A DNA stretch of 64,000 bases from Corynebacterium tuberculostearicum (lineage in GTDB: Bacteria; Actinomycetota; Actinomycetes; Mycobacteriales; Mycobacteriaceae). The DNA lies in assembly GCF_030503735.1 (NCBI RefSeq), contig NZ_CP073096.1:1178001-1242000 (forward strand), read 5' to 3'. The position numbers and the translations under genes are program-made. Below the pieces are notes generated by a model, which did no database searches, was not told the origin of the DNA, and saw only the letters and a program-made list of their open reading frames with translations. Below, piece by piece: positions 44,587 to 52,184 of the stretch. Position 1 is the first letter of the stretch, and every line of letters begins with the position of its first letter.

Positions 44587-44662
44587 GCCCCAGTAGCTCA
44601 GGGGATAGAGCACGGCTCTCCTAAAGCCGGTGTCGGTGGTTCGAATCCACTCTGGGGCACCA
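44587..44662 (+). tRNA. tRNA-Arg (anticodon CCU)
   Basis: Full cloverleaf: acceptor GCCCCAG/CTGGGGC, D-arm GCTC/GAGC, anticodon stem CGGCT/AGCCG with loop CTCCTAA (anticodon CCT, reading AGG), T-arm GGTGG-TTCGAAT-CCACT, and an encoded 3' CCA at 44660-44662. The IS element begins at the next base. Its own terminator is now 1.4 kb away. Confidence 0.95.
44650..44662. repeat. Left 13-bp target duplication at tRNA 3' end
   Basis: CTCTGGGGCACCA, identical to 46098-46110. It covers the 3' acceptor strand and CCA of tRNA-Arg. Because of chance matches at the IS ends, the visible direct repeat is 18 bp (44648-44665 and 46096-46113). Confidence 0.8.
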
Positions 44663-44667
44663 TGTTA

Positions 44668-44713
44668 TGAGTCGCGACATGTTTGACAGATGAGTCGCGA
44701 CATTGTTGACAAA
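44668..44713 (+). repeat. Two tandem 23-bp units at the IS left end
   Basis: TGAGTCGCGACATGTTTGAC starts at 44668, and TGAGTCGCGACATTGTTGAC starts at 44691, exactly 23 bp apart. They are likely transposase-binding sites and match the right-end motifs in inverted orientation. Confidence 0.7.
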
Positions 44714-44752
44714 CCGGCATTCCAGTTGCTTTTTGTTCTGGAGTGCCGGTTT
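44711..44752 (+). terminator. Hairpin terminator inside the IS left end
   Basis: AAACCGGCATTCCAG (44711-44725) pairs with CTGGAGTGCCGGTTT (44738-44752), one G-T wobble, followed by CTTTTATTT. It would stop transcripts coming from tRNA-Arg before they run antisense into the transposase, and can also end the transposase message. Confidence 0.7.
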
Positions 44753-44755
44753 CTT

Positions 44756-45949
44756 TTATTTCGTGGCTTGGGGCGGGTCTCCTTGTTTCCAGTAGGGCCT
44801 TTGATAGTCGCGGGCTGTGTCGATGTAGTGCTCGGTGATCACTTCGCCGGTTTCGGCTAGTGATGTGATGACGTGATTGTCGGCTATGACCATGAGGACT
44901 TTTTGTCGCTTAAAGGCTCTACCGATGCCTAAGTGGAAAAGCTTGCCAGCGTAGCGCACAGTGACTTTGCCGTTGTCCCAGACAATGTCGTTTCTGGTGC
45001 GCCATTCTTGCTTTGGGTTATCACCTGGGCTGGCTTTGGGTCCTGTCGTGTAGCTGTGGTGCGGGCTGCGCCTGCCAAGCGCTCGGTGAGGGCGGTGAAT
45101 GTTGTAGTAGTCGCGAAATTCATCTAGTTGTTCTTGCAGTTCACCTATAGTTTTCGCGGGTGGTCTGGCAGTGATCCATTTTTTGAGTGTTTGGTGGAAT
45201 CTCTCAATTTTCCCTTGCGTTTGCGGGTGGCCTGGGCGGCCGTTTTTCTGCTGAATTTTGTACGTACTCAAGACTTTTTCAAAAGCATTTCGTCCGCCTT
45301 TACGCCCAGCTAAGCGGGCAGTAAAGACTAACCCGTTATCTGTAAGCGTCGATGCTGGCGGACCATAGGTTGTTATCAATCGAGTAAGCTCAGCAGCTAC
45401 TTGTGGGCCTGTAAAAGAGCTGGCAGCGGTAATCGATAAAAGGTAGCGCGAGTGGTCATCGAGGAAATCTAGGACGTCAACCCTGGTGCCATCGGCTAGG
45501 AAGATATGGGTGATGTCTGCCTGCCAGCATTCATTGGGCATGGCTGCTTCAAAGCGGATAAATGAGCTTTTAGGCTTCTTTTTCGGCTCCGGGATGATAA
45601 GTCCCTCTTTGGCCAAGATGCGTCGAATCGTAGACGTAGACGGGCTGCGTTTTCCGTCTCTTTCAAGGTGAAAAGCAATAGTCTCGGGTCCTGCATCAAG
45701 CCCATGACGCGTTAGTTGACGACGGATAGTAACAATTTCTGCCCGCAACTTATCTGGCACGGCCTGTGGATGGGTGTGTGGGGCACGTGATTTCGGCGCG
45801 ACAGCCTTGGCACCGCCGGCGTCGAAAGCGTTGAGGATTTGATAGACGCGCTGCCGGGAAATACCAAATTGCTTAGCTACCTTTGACGGGCTGCGCTTTT
45901 GCTCACGGACTGCTCGGACAATGGCCATATTGCGGTTAGGACTGTTCAT
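44756..45949 (-). CDS. IS481-family transposase
   Basis: About 397 residues. N-terminal helix-turn-helix (SPSKVAKQFGISRQRVYQILNAFDAGG) and a second HTH (DAGPETIAFHLERDGKRSPSTSTIRRILAKEG), then a DDE integrase core: Asp in ECWQADITHIFLADGT, Asp in STLTDNGLVFTARLAG, Glu in TQGKIERFHQTLKKWI. A beta-rich C-terminal domain follows. The frame opens at GTG 45973, but that part lies in the terminal repeat; ATG 45949 (MNSPNRNMAIV) is the likelier start. No frameshift or internal stop is seen. Confidence 0.9.
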   Translation of the reverse strand: MNSPNRNMAIVRAVREQKRSPSKVAKQFGISRQRVYQILNAFDAGGAKAVAPKSRAPHTHPQAVPDKLRAEIVTIRRQLTRHGLDAGPETIAFHLERDGKRSPSTSTIRRILAKEGLIIPEPKKKPKSSFIRFEAAMPNECWQADITHIFLADGTRVDVLDFLDDHSRYLLSITAASSFTGPQVAAELTRLITTYGPPASTLTDNGLVFTARLAGRKGGRNAFEKVLSTYKIQQKNGRPGHPQTQGKIERFHQTLKKWITARPPAKTIGELQEQLDEFRDYYNIHRPHRALGRRSPHHSYTTGPKASPGDNPKQEWRTRNDIVWDNGKVTVRYAGKLFHLGIGRAFKRQKVLMVIADNHVITSLAETGEVITEHYIDTARDYQRPYWKQGDPPQATK

Positions 45950-45952
45950 AGT

Positions 45953-46091
45953 GTCAAACATGTCCCGACTCACCAGTCAAGCATCACCCGACACGGTAAG
46001 GTAGCCCTAAGCGTCAAATATGTCGCGGCTGATCTGTCAAGCATCACGACGGTTCCCTCAGGCACAGACTGTCAAATATGTCATGAACTCA
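45953..46091 (-). repeat. Periodic GTCAA repeat array at the IS right end
   Basis: GTCAAAYATGTC occurs at 45953, 46013 and 46071, and GTCAAGCATCAC at 45976 and 46036. The pair of motifs, 23 bp apart, recurs with a 60-bp period. These are inverted relative to the left-end units and are probable transposase sites. Confidence 0.75.
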
Positions 46092-46097
46092 GACACA

Positions 46098-46110
46098 CTC
46101 TGGGGCACCA
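46098..46110. repeat. Right 13-bp target duplication
   Basis: CTCTGGGGCACCA, the copy of the tRNA-Arg 3' end displaced by the IS. It continues directly into TGTGAAGTCTCG, the original tRNA downstream sequence. Confidence 0.8.
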
Positions 46111-46114
46111 TGTG

Positions 46115-46156
46115 AAGTCTCGAGACAACGTTCCGGTCGATGTCTCGAGACTTTTG
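46115..46156 (+). terminator. Original terminator of tRNA-Arg, now beyond the IS
   Basis: AAGTCTCGAGACA (46115-46127) pairs perfectly with TGTCTCGAGACTT (46141-46153), then TTG. Only the target duplication separates it from the IS right end. Confidence 0.8.
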
Positions 46157-46200
46157 CTCTTCGAATGGTGGGAGTGGCAAGAATTTCGTAATCTAGGCCC

Positions 46201-46794
46201 ATGAAACTTCTTCTCGCTTCATTCCTGCACTCGGACATCGGCGACTACATTTCGGGGCGAGTGCTATATATCGATGATGCCGCTTCAGAGATGCGCAAGG
46301 CACCATTTGCACAGGCAGAACTGAAGGCAATTGGAGAGGCAGCAGAGACCTTAGTCCCTCTCACTCTATCGCAATCAAACTCAAGCGATCTTCAAAATGA
46401 AATTGCATCAGCCAACTGCATTTATGTCGCGAGCGGCGACGTGTTCCGCCTACTTGACGTACTGAAGAAAACGGGTGCCGACCGTGCACTGACTGAGGCA
46501 GTAAAGCAGGGCAAATTTTACGCTGGAAGTTCTGCAGGAGCAGTTGTTGCCGGCCCATCCATTGAGCCGGCATCAATCATGGACGATTCCAAAACGGCAC
46601 CGCAGCTCACCGAATATACAGGGCTAAACTTCACTCCTTATGTCATTGTTCCTCATGCACAAGGAACCACTGGGCCCTATTCAATAGAGGTCATCAGTAA
46701 GACTGTCGAGACCTACGGCCGAGAATGGAACCTGCTGCTTTTGAGAGATGGGCAAGCCCTCTTTATAGATGATGAAAAGTCCATTCTCATCTAA
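46201..46794 (+). CDS. Peptidase S51 / dipeptidase E-like protein
   Basis: 197 residues with a class I glutamine-amidotransferase-like fold. KFYAGSSAGAVVAGPSIEPAS carries the nucleophilic Ser of S51 peptidases (GxSAGA), and YVIVPHAQGTTGPY supplies the His. S51 enzymes cut alpha-aspartyl dipeptides or related substrates; the substrate here is unknown. Base composition looks lower in GC than the core genes, and it lies just past the IS and tRNA, so it is probably accessory. The ATG start has no clear ribosome site. Confidence 0.8.
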   Translation: MKLLLASFLHSDIGDYISGRVLYIDDAASEMRKAPFAQAELKAIGEAAETLVPLTLSQSNSSDLQNEIASANCIYVASGDVFRLLDVLKKTGADRALTEAVKQGKFYAGSSAGAVVAGPSIEPASIMDDSKTAPQLTEYTGLNFTPYVIVPHAQGTTGPYSIEVISKTVETYGREWNLLLLRDGQALFIDDEKSILI

Positions 46795-46978
46795 TCTGTG
46801 ATGACAAACACGCCAAGCCGACCAGGAAAGTCCATTTACGCCTCAACTACCAGCACTTTCCTTGTGGCCGAGCAGTTCCCTTAAAAATACTGTTAGGGAC
46901 CATGAAGGTCATTTGTTTTGGTGAGCTCCCATCTCGCAGAGCCGACGTTGTGGCGCTTTGAGACAGTCTCACTCTTTG

Positions 46979-47422
46979 TTATTCACCTGCTGCCTGGGAC
47001 TTAGCATCTTGGGACTCACCGATGGCATTGCCAAGCGCTGCGATGAATGCGATTAGGCCCACCGTGATGAGGATGTGTCCAAGACCAGCGATGCCAGAGA
47101 TCATTGCAGAGGACTCCTCCCCCAGTACGGTCAGGCATCCGTGCCAGATCATGACGCCAACGGTGACGACCACGCCGACGTTATAGAGCCAGAAGAACGC
47201 ATTGAACTGACCACGGCTGCGCGACAGACCAAAGACCTTCTCCAATACCAAGAAGATCAGGCTCATCATGAAACCGAGCGCTAGCAAGTGAGTGTGCACC
47301 ACGCTTAGCTGAGTGGACTCACCCGCGGGAAAATCATTTGCACGCGTGAATTCTCGATAGAATACGCCAGCGCCCAAGCCCAACACGAGGTAGAAAATGG
47401 ATGTCCAATACAAAGGTTTCAT
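46979..47422 (-). CDS. DUF2871 membrane protein
   Basis: 147 residues with about five hydrophobic helices: SIFYLVLGLGAGVFYREFTRANDF, LSVVHTHLLALGFMMSLIFLVLEKVFGL, AFFWLYNVGVVVTVGVMIWHG, GHILITVGLIAFIAALG. HTH in the second helix and the WHG motif are shared with DUF2871, a family with no known function that resembles small haem/copper membrane proteins. ATG 47422 (MKPLYW) is chosen because GGAAGGAG sits seven bases upstream. A putative operator lies between it and the ABC transporter operon. Confidence 0.8.
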   Translation of the reverse strand: MKPLYWTSIFYLVLGLGAGVFYREFTRANDFPAGESTQLSVVHTHLLALGFMMSLIFLVLEKVFGLSRSRGQFNAFFWLYNVGVVVTVGVMIWHGCLTVLGEESSAMISGIAGLGHILITVGLIAFIAALGNAIGESQDAKSQAAGE

Positions 47423-47747
47423 GGTCATTCTCCTTCCCAACCGCTGCCACGGCTGGATTAACGATGGATCAAATACTCTAAGGACTCATCCTTCTACATT
47501 CGTTCCCATTTTGAACCACAGGGCTGGTTGAAGCTGCGGTCAACCAGTCGGTTGACTGTCTGCTCCAATAGATGAAGAGGGGGACCGACCCCGTTGGAGA
47601 TTTCATCAATAACCACCGCATCCTCCAAACACCCGCTCAAGGGTCCTAAAAATTTACTTCACGTTTACATCGATCCTAAGTTTTCTTAACTTCAGTGCAG
47701 TTAGATTGATGTTCCTGATCACTACTCTCTCTGGAGGAACTCCCACG
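47423..47747. other. Divergent region between DUF2871 and the ABC transporter operon
   Basis: 325 bp without a gene. It contains the palindrome given below and an imperfect AAGTT-TTCTT-AACTT repeat near 47681 close to the transporter start. Leader and promoter sequences for both directions should be here. Confidence 0.5.
47526..47556. promoter_or_regulatory. TetR-type operator-like inverted repeat
   Basis: GTCAACC-AGTC-GGTTGAC (47539-47556) is a perfect 18-bp inverted repeat with 7-bp arms. A further half-site GGTTGA is at 47526-47531. The symmetry and length are those of TetR-family operators. No regulator gene is next to it. Confidence 0.55.
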
Positions 47748-48779
47748 ATGAAGTCGAAGCACACTTCTCTCTCTGCCATAGCCCTTGCTTCAACCGTCCT
47801 TCTTACTTCGTGCGGCGAGCCTGCGTCCGACCAAGAAGATTCACAGGCGACCAGCGATTCAACCTCCATAACCGTCTATACCTCCGAACCAGAAGAAAAG
47901 GTCGATGAGATCAATGCGGCCTTCAATGAGGAATACCCCGATATCGAGGTCAATGTATACCGCGCTGGCACCGGTGATTTGAACGCCCGCATCTCTTCAG
48001 AGAAGCAATCTGGCAACATTGAAGCAGATGTTTTCTGGGCGGCCGATGCACCTACCTTTGAAAATTACGCCGAGGATGGCGACCTCATCGAGCTTGCCGA
48101 TGTCGATTCCGATGACATCATCGACGAAGCCAAGGACGACGAGAAATTTTATGTTGGCACGCGCATAATCCCTACTGTAATTGCTTATAACACCGACGAA
48201 ATCGCAGAAGGAGATGCCCCGACCTCGTGGGCGGATCTCACCGATCCGAAGTACAAGGACAAACTCGTCTTGCCTAACCCAGCGGTCTCAGGTGCAGCGG
48301 CTTTCAACGCCTCTGCGTGGAAGAATAATTCGGATCTCGGAGAAGCGTGGATCGAAAATCTGGGCAAGAATTCCCCGATGATCGCAGAGTCCAATGGCCC
48401 TACTTCCCAAGAAGTCGCCTCCGGTTCCAAGCCTGTGGGCGTGGTCGTCGATTACTTAGTCCGCGACCTTGCGGATAAGGGATCCCCAGTTGCCCTCGCC
48501 TACCCCACCGAAGGATCACCGTATATTTCTGAGCCCGCGGGCGTATTCAAAGACTCCAAGGCACAAGAAGCAGCACAGAAATACATCAACTTCCTGCTTT
48601 CAAAGAAGGCACAAGAAATCGCCGTCGAGCAGTCGTACCTCCCGGTGCGTGAGGACGTAGGAACCCCAACGGGCACCCCTGACCTCACAGACATTGAGCT
48701 CATGGACCAGGACTTGGGGAAAATCACCAAGGATAAAGACGCCGCCGTCGAGGTATTCCAAAAGGCAGTGTCTTCCTAG
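47748..48779 (+). CDS. ABC transporter substrate-binding lipoprotein (FbpA-like, family 1)
   Basis: 343 residues. Lipoprotein signal (MKSKHTSLSAIALASTVLLTSC, lipobox LTSC) and a periplasmic-binding fold starting ITVYTSEPEEKVDEINAAFNEEYPDIEVNVYRAGTGDLNARISSE. This start is typical of ferric-iron (FbpA), 2-aminoethylphosphonate and thiamine-type binding proteins. Iron(III) is the most common substrate, but the ligand is not proven. ATG 47748 is chosen over 47706 because it starts the signal and GGAGG lies ten bases upstream. First gene of a three-gene import operon. Confidence 0.87.
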   Translation: MKSKHTSLSAIALASTVLLTSCGEPASDQEDSQATSDSTSITVYTSEPEEKVDEINAAFNEEYPDIEVNVYRAGTGDLNARISSEKQSGNIEADVFWAADAPTFENYAEDGDLIELADVDSDDIIDEAKDDEKFYVGTRIIPTVIAYNTDEIAEGDAPTSWADLTDPKYKDKLVLPNPAVSGAAAFNASAWKNNSDLGEAWIENLGKNSPMIAESNGPTSQEVASGSKPVGVVVDYLVRDLADKGSPVALAYPTEGSPYISEPAGVFKDSKAQEAAQKYINFLLSKKAQEIAVEQSYLPVREDVGTPTGTPDLTDIELMDQDLGKITKDKDAAVEVFQKAVSS

Positions 48780-48782
48780 TTC

Positions 48783-50402
48783 TTGGTGGCCTACTTGTTG
48801 AAAAATCCCTCCGTATCCGCGCTACGCGTTGGCGTGTGGCTGATTGCCATTGGCCTGTTCATCGCGCCTTTGACCCTTGTTGTCTCCCTTGCACTGGGCG
48901 GAAACCAAATTCCCATCCTGCTAGAGCAAGGGCTCGGCATCGCTACATGGAATTCGCTATTTACCACGGCGCTTTCGGCTCTCGCTGCCGTCATCATCGG
49001 CACCGTTATTGCCATCGCGCTAGACCGCACAGATATCTACGGCTCTTCGGTACTGCGCCTATTCTTGCTTTCGCCTCTCTTGGTTCCACCATTTATCGGA
49101 GCGATCGCCTGGATTCAACTCTTCGGCCCGAATCAGGGCTTGAATAAGCTTTTTGAGTTCGAAATATGGAATATCTACGGCGCAGACGGGGTCATTGCGC
49201 TGATGACTATCCATTCTTTTCCCACGGCATATGTCATCATTTCTTCAAGCTTGCGCTCCATCTCCCCCGATTTTGAGCTAGCCGCCCGAGTATCTGGGGC
49301 TTCCGTGATGACAGTTCTGCGCACGGTCACCCTTCCACTCCTGCGCCCCGCGCTATTGTCCGCGTTCACTCTCACAGCAATTGCTAATCTGGCTGATTTC
49401 GGCATTCCCGCTATTATCGGCTCGCCGGCTCGGTTCGAAACGCTCGCGACGATGATTTACCGGTTCATTGATTCCGGCACCGTATCCAACCCCTTACAAG
49501 TGGTCTCGACCATCGGCGTTGTCCTCTTATTTTTGGGAATCGGCGCAGTAATCATGGACTATCTCACCTCCCTGAAAAACTCGTCTTCTACCCATGACTC
49601 CGGAAGCCCGGCGCGCTTTGCACTGCATTCGGCGCGCTGGCCGGTCACGATCATCATGTGGGTGTGCGGGCTCGCCATTTCCGTTGGCCCAATTCTTGGT
49701 TTGGCCTACCGCGCATTGCTGCCAGCTCCTGGGGTTCCATTTACCTTAGAAACCATCTCGCTGGCGAACTTTAGCAGTGCTTTATCCAACCCGCGCGTCA
49801 TCGACGGACTCAGTAATTCCGCATTTCTGTCAATAACCGCCGCGATAATCTGCGGGATTCTTGGTTGGGTCATCGGAATTCTAGTGACCCGGACACAGGC
49901 GCGAGGAAATACACTTTTAACCCTTTCTGCGCTGCTACCGAGCGCGCTGCCTGGGCTTATCATCGGTGTCGCCTGGCTGATTGCCGGACGCTATACCGGG
50001 CTGTATAACACCATTTGGATAATCCTTATCGCCTACGTCTGTGCTTTTACTGCACTCGTTGTCCAGGCCGTGCGTGCCCCGCTATTAAGCACCCCGGTCA
50101 CCGTGGAAGAAGCAGCGCGCATTTCTGGCGCCACGCCGCTTAAGGCGCTATTTACTACCACCGGCGCGATGACCATTCCAGCGGCGATATCCGGTGCGGT
50201 GCTCGTAGCGGTGACCGCGATTCGAGAACTTACTATTTCCGTACTCCTCGTCGCACCCGGAACCACAACACTGGGTGTCCAAGTCTTCAATCTGCAACAG
50301 GCAGGAAATTATAACCAGGCATCGGCACTCGCCCTACTCTTTGCGCTGCTTGGCATCATTGCCGTCGCACTGACTATCCGTGCTCCCAAGGTAAGGACTT
50401 AA
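48783..50402 (+). CDS. ABC transporter permease (FbpB-like, fused double domain)
   Basis: 539 residues with two permease halves, each of about six helices. The coupling loops that dock on the ATPase are ELAARVSGASVMTVLRTVTLPLLRPALL and EEAARISGATPLKALFTTTGAMTIPA. Fused permeases are normal for FbpB-like iron and phosphonate systems. The frame opens at TTG 48783 with GTG 48786 next to it, 3-6 bp after the binding-protein stop, so the genes are coupled. Confidence 0.9.
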   Translation: MVAYLLKNPSVSALRVGVWLIAIGLFIAPLTLVVSLALGGNQIPILLEQGLGIATWNSLFTTALSALAAVIIGTVIAIALDRTDIYGSSVLRLFLLSPLLVPPFIGAIAWIQLFGPNQGLNKLFEFEIWNIYGADGVIALMTIHSFPTAYVIISSSLRSISPDFELAARVSGASVMTVLRTVTLPLLRPALLSAFTLTAIANLADFGIPAIIGSPARFETLATMIYRFIDSGTVSNPLQVVSTIGVVLLFLGIGAVIMDYLTSLKNSSSTHDSGSPARFALHSARWPVTIIMWVCGLAISVGPILGLAYRALLPAPGVPFTLETISLANFSSALSNPRVIDGLSNSAFLSITAAIICGILGWVIGILVTRTQARGNTLLTLSALLPSALPGLIIGVAWLIAGRYTGLYNTIWIILIAYVCAFTALVVQAVRAPLLSTPVTVEEAARISGATPLKALFTTTGAMTIPAAISGAVLVAVTAIRELTISVLLVAPGTTTLGVQVFNLQQAGNYNQASALALLFALLGIIAVALTIRAPKVRT

Positions 50403-50404
50403 TA

Positions 50405-51433
50405 ATGGCGAAAATTGCAGCTTCCCACCTCACGGTCACTTTTCCGGACGGAACCACCGGCCTGCGCGATATCAACCTCTCCATCGAACCTGGGGAACTC
50501 ATTGCACTCGTTGGCCCGTCAGGCTCCGGTAAAACCACGCTCTTGCGCACCATTGCTGGTTTTATTTCCCCATCGTCAGGTGAGCTTTACATAGATGGCC
50601 GGCAGATGACTGCTATTCCTCCCGAGAAACGCGGCTTCGGCATGGTCTTCCAACAGCACGCGATCTGGCCGCACATGTCTGTTAAAGACAATGTTGGCTA
50701 CCCGTTGCGCCAGGCGAAAGTAGCAAAGCCCGAGCGCGAAGAGCGCATTTCTGAGACTTTAGCTCTCGTGGGTCTGCCAGGATTCGAGGGCCGTACTCCG
50801 GACAGCCTTTCTGGCGGGCAGCGCCAGCGCGTGGCCCTGGCTCGGGCAATAGTCGCTAATCCCAAGGTTTTATTACTGGATGAAGCTCTTTCAGCCCTCG
50901 ATGAACCATTGCGCGATAATTTGCGCCGCGAGCTGGTAGCCCTGACGCAAAAGCAACGCTTAACCACGGTGCACGTCACCCACGATCGCGCCGAGGCGCT
51001 GGCAATCGCAGATAAAGTCGTAGTTCTAGACGGCGGCGAAATCCAGCAGATTGCTACCCCACAACAGCTGCTGGAAAATCCCGCAAGCCCGCTGGTCGCG
51101 GGATTTATTGCGGATGCCACAATAGTCCAGGCCGCTATCTCAGGAGGCCGCGTCGAGTGCCCAACCCTTGGCATTTCTTGGCCATTGGGTGAAGTCTCCG
51201 TGCGGGGCGAAGGCACTAAGGCCGCCATCTTACCGCACCACGCAACAATCGTGGAGGAAAACCATCCAGGTGCCACGGTTCCAGCAGTAGTTGACTCTGC
51301 CATTTACGAAGCCGGGCACTACTCCGTTACCGCCACCCATAGATCGGGAACCACATTCCGCACCACCGCGGACGATAAGCCAGCGATGGGACAAACGGTG
51401 CGCATCCGCTTCGCGCCGCCCTTGGTCTTCTAG
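50405..51433 (+). CDS. ABC transporter ATP-binding protein (FbpC-like)
   Basis: 342 residues with Walker A GPSGSGKTTLLRTIAGF, Q-loop FQQHAIWP, signature LSGGQRQRVALARAIV, Walker B VLLLDEALSALDEPL and H-loop HVTHDRAEAL. A C-terminal TOBE-like regulatory domain follows (about 245-342). AAGGA precedes the start, and only 2 bp separate it from the permease stop. Energises the import system of the two upstream genes. Confidence 0.93.
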   Translation: MAKIAASHLTVTFPDGTTGLRDINLSIEPGELIALVGPSGSGKTTLLRTIAGFISPSSGELYIDGRQMTAIPPEKRGFGMVFQQHAIWPHMSVKDNVGYPLRQAKVAKPEREERISETLALVGLPGFEGRTPDSLSGGQRQRVALARAIVANPKVLLLDEALSALDEPLRDNLRRELVALTQKQRLTTVHVTHDRAEALAIADKVVVLDGGEIQQIATPQQLLENPASPLVAGFIADATIVQAAISGGRVECPTLGISWPLGEVSVRGEGTKAAILPHHATIVEENHPGATVPAVVDSAIYEAGHYSVTATHRSGTTFRTTADDKPAMGQTVRIRFAPPLVF

Positions 51434-51641
51434 ATCACCACCCGGCAAGAACTATGACCAGCTCAGCGATTGCACGGTGCCGCCATTTTCTGCAGCGGTT
51501 GCACCCGCCGTCTTAAGCATAAAATTTTAGGCCAATACCGATCACAGCCGACACGGAACGCTGGTTATCGCACCCATCTTTATCACCATGCTCTCAGAAG
51601 GCAGTTTCGTATATTGTCTGAATCTGCTTGAACTCTAAGCC

Positions 51642-52071
51642 ATAAGTGAGAGCACTAAGCAATCTTCCATTGACCTTAACGGCGTAGAAATTTCGGTATA
51701 CCGTGGCAACAATCCGGATGACGCCAGCATCTCGCTAGACCGCTGGGAAAGACTAGTCATCGTTGGAGAAGCACCTGCTGGTGACCGTCGCGGAATGTTC
51801 CGCGGTGAACGTGGACGACGTAAACTCCCGGCGCGCGGAGCCAAAGGCGGTTGACGTGCATGTGGAAGGCGACCGTGTAAACGAAGATGGCGCATCTCGT
51901 CTGTCGGAGGTACGTGTGGGCTTCGATCTATCGTTCCCGGATACGCCGGAGGACAACCAAGCGCGCAAGCTGGTGGACAATCTGATCCGCATTTCCTACG
52001 AGAAGGACTGCACGGTATCGCGCACGGTTGAGAACCCCACGCTGGTGGAGTTCAGCAACGACTCGAAATAG
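51642..52071 (+). pseudogene. Decayed OsmC-family protein gene (lost start, frameshift)
   Basis: Frame 1 from 51642 reads ISESTKQSSIDLNGVEISVYRGNNPDDASISLDRWE, the start of an OsmC-like peroxidase. The initiator position holds ATA, and a stop lies two codons upstream with no other start available. The second half (LEKHLLVTVAECSAVNVDDVNSRRAEPK to ISYEKDCTVSRTVENPTLVEF) continues in the next reading frame from about 51755, so one base was gained or lost near 51745-51765. OsmC proteins reduce organic hydroperoxides. A fragment of 102 codons from TTG 51763 could still be translated. Confidence 0.7.
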
Positions 52072-52184
52072 CTCCCCGGTGTAATTGCGCGACATGCGGT
52101 TTCGCTCCAGAGATAATTCCAAACCCCCTGCTATGGTGCAATTGTTAACCACTGTGGCAAATGTGATTACTGCAGGAGCTCAAC

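Larger units (their letters stand above)
44663..46097 (-). mobile_element. IS481-family insertion sequence in tRNA-Arg
   Basis: 1,435 bp with TGT...ACA ends, one transposase gene reading toward the tRNA, imperfect terminal inverted repeats sharing GACATRTTTGACAG, and 13-bp target duplications. The left end has two tandem 23-bp units; the right end has a ~60-bp periodic array. The transposase frame is open, so the element may be active. Confidence 0.82.

Noticed and set aside
44648..46113. 18-bp direct repeats as attL/attR of an integrative element
   Set aside because: There is no integrase. The IS ends (TGT...ACA) explain the extra bases, leaving a 13-bp target duplication that fits IS481 transposition.
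47640..47747. DtxR box before the FbpA-like gene
   Set aside because: TTAACTTCAGTGCAGTTAG shares only scattered positions with the DtxR consensus; iron control is not supported by sequence.
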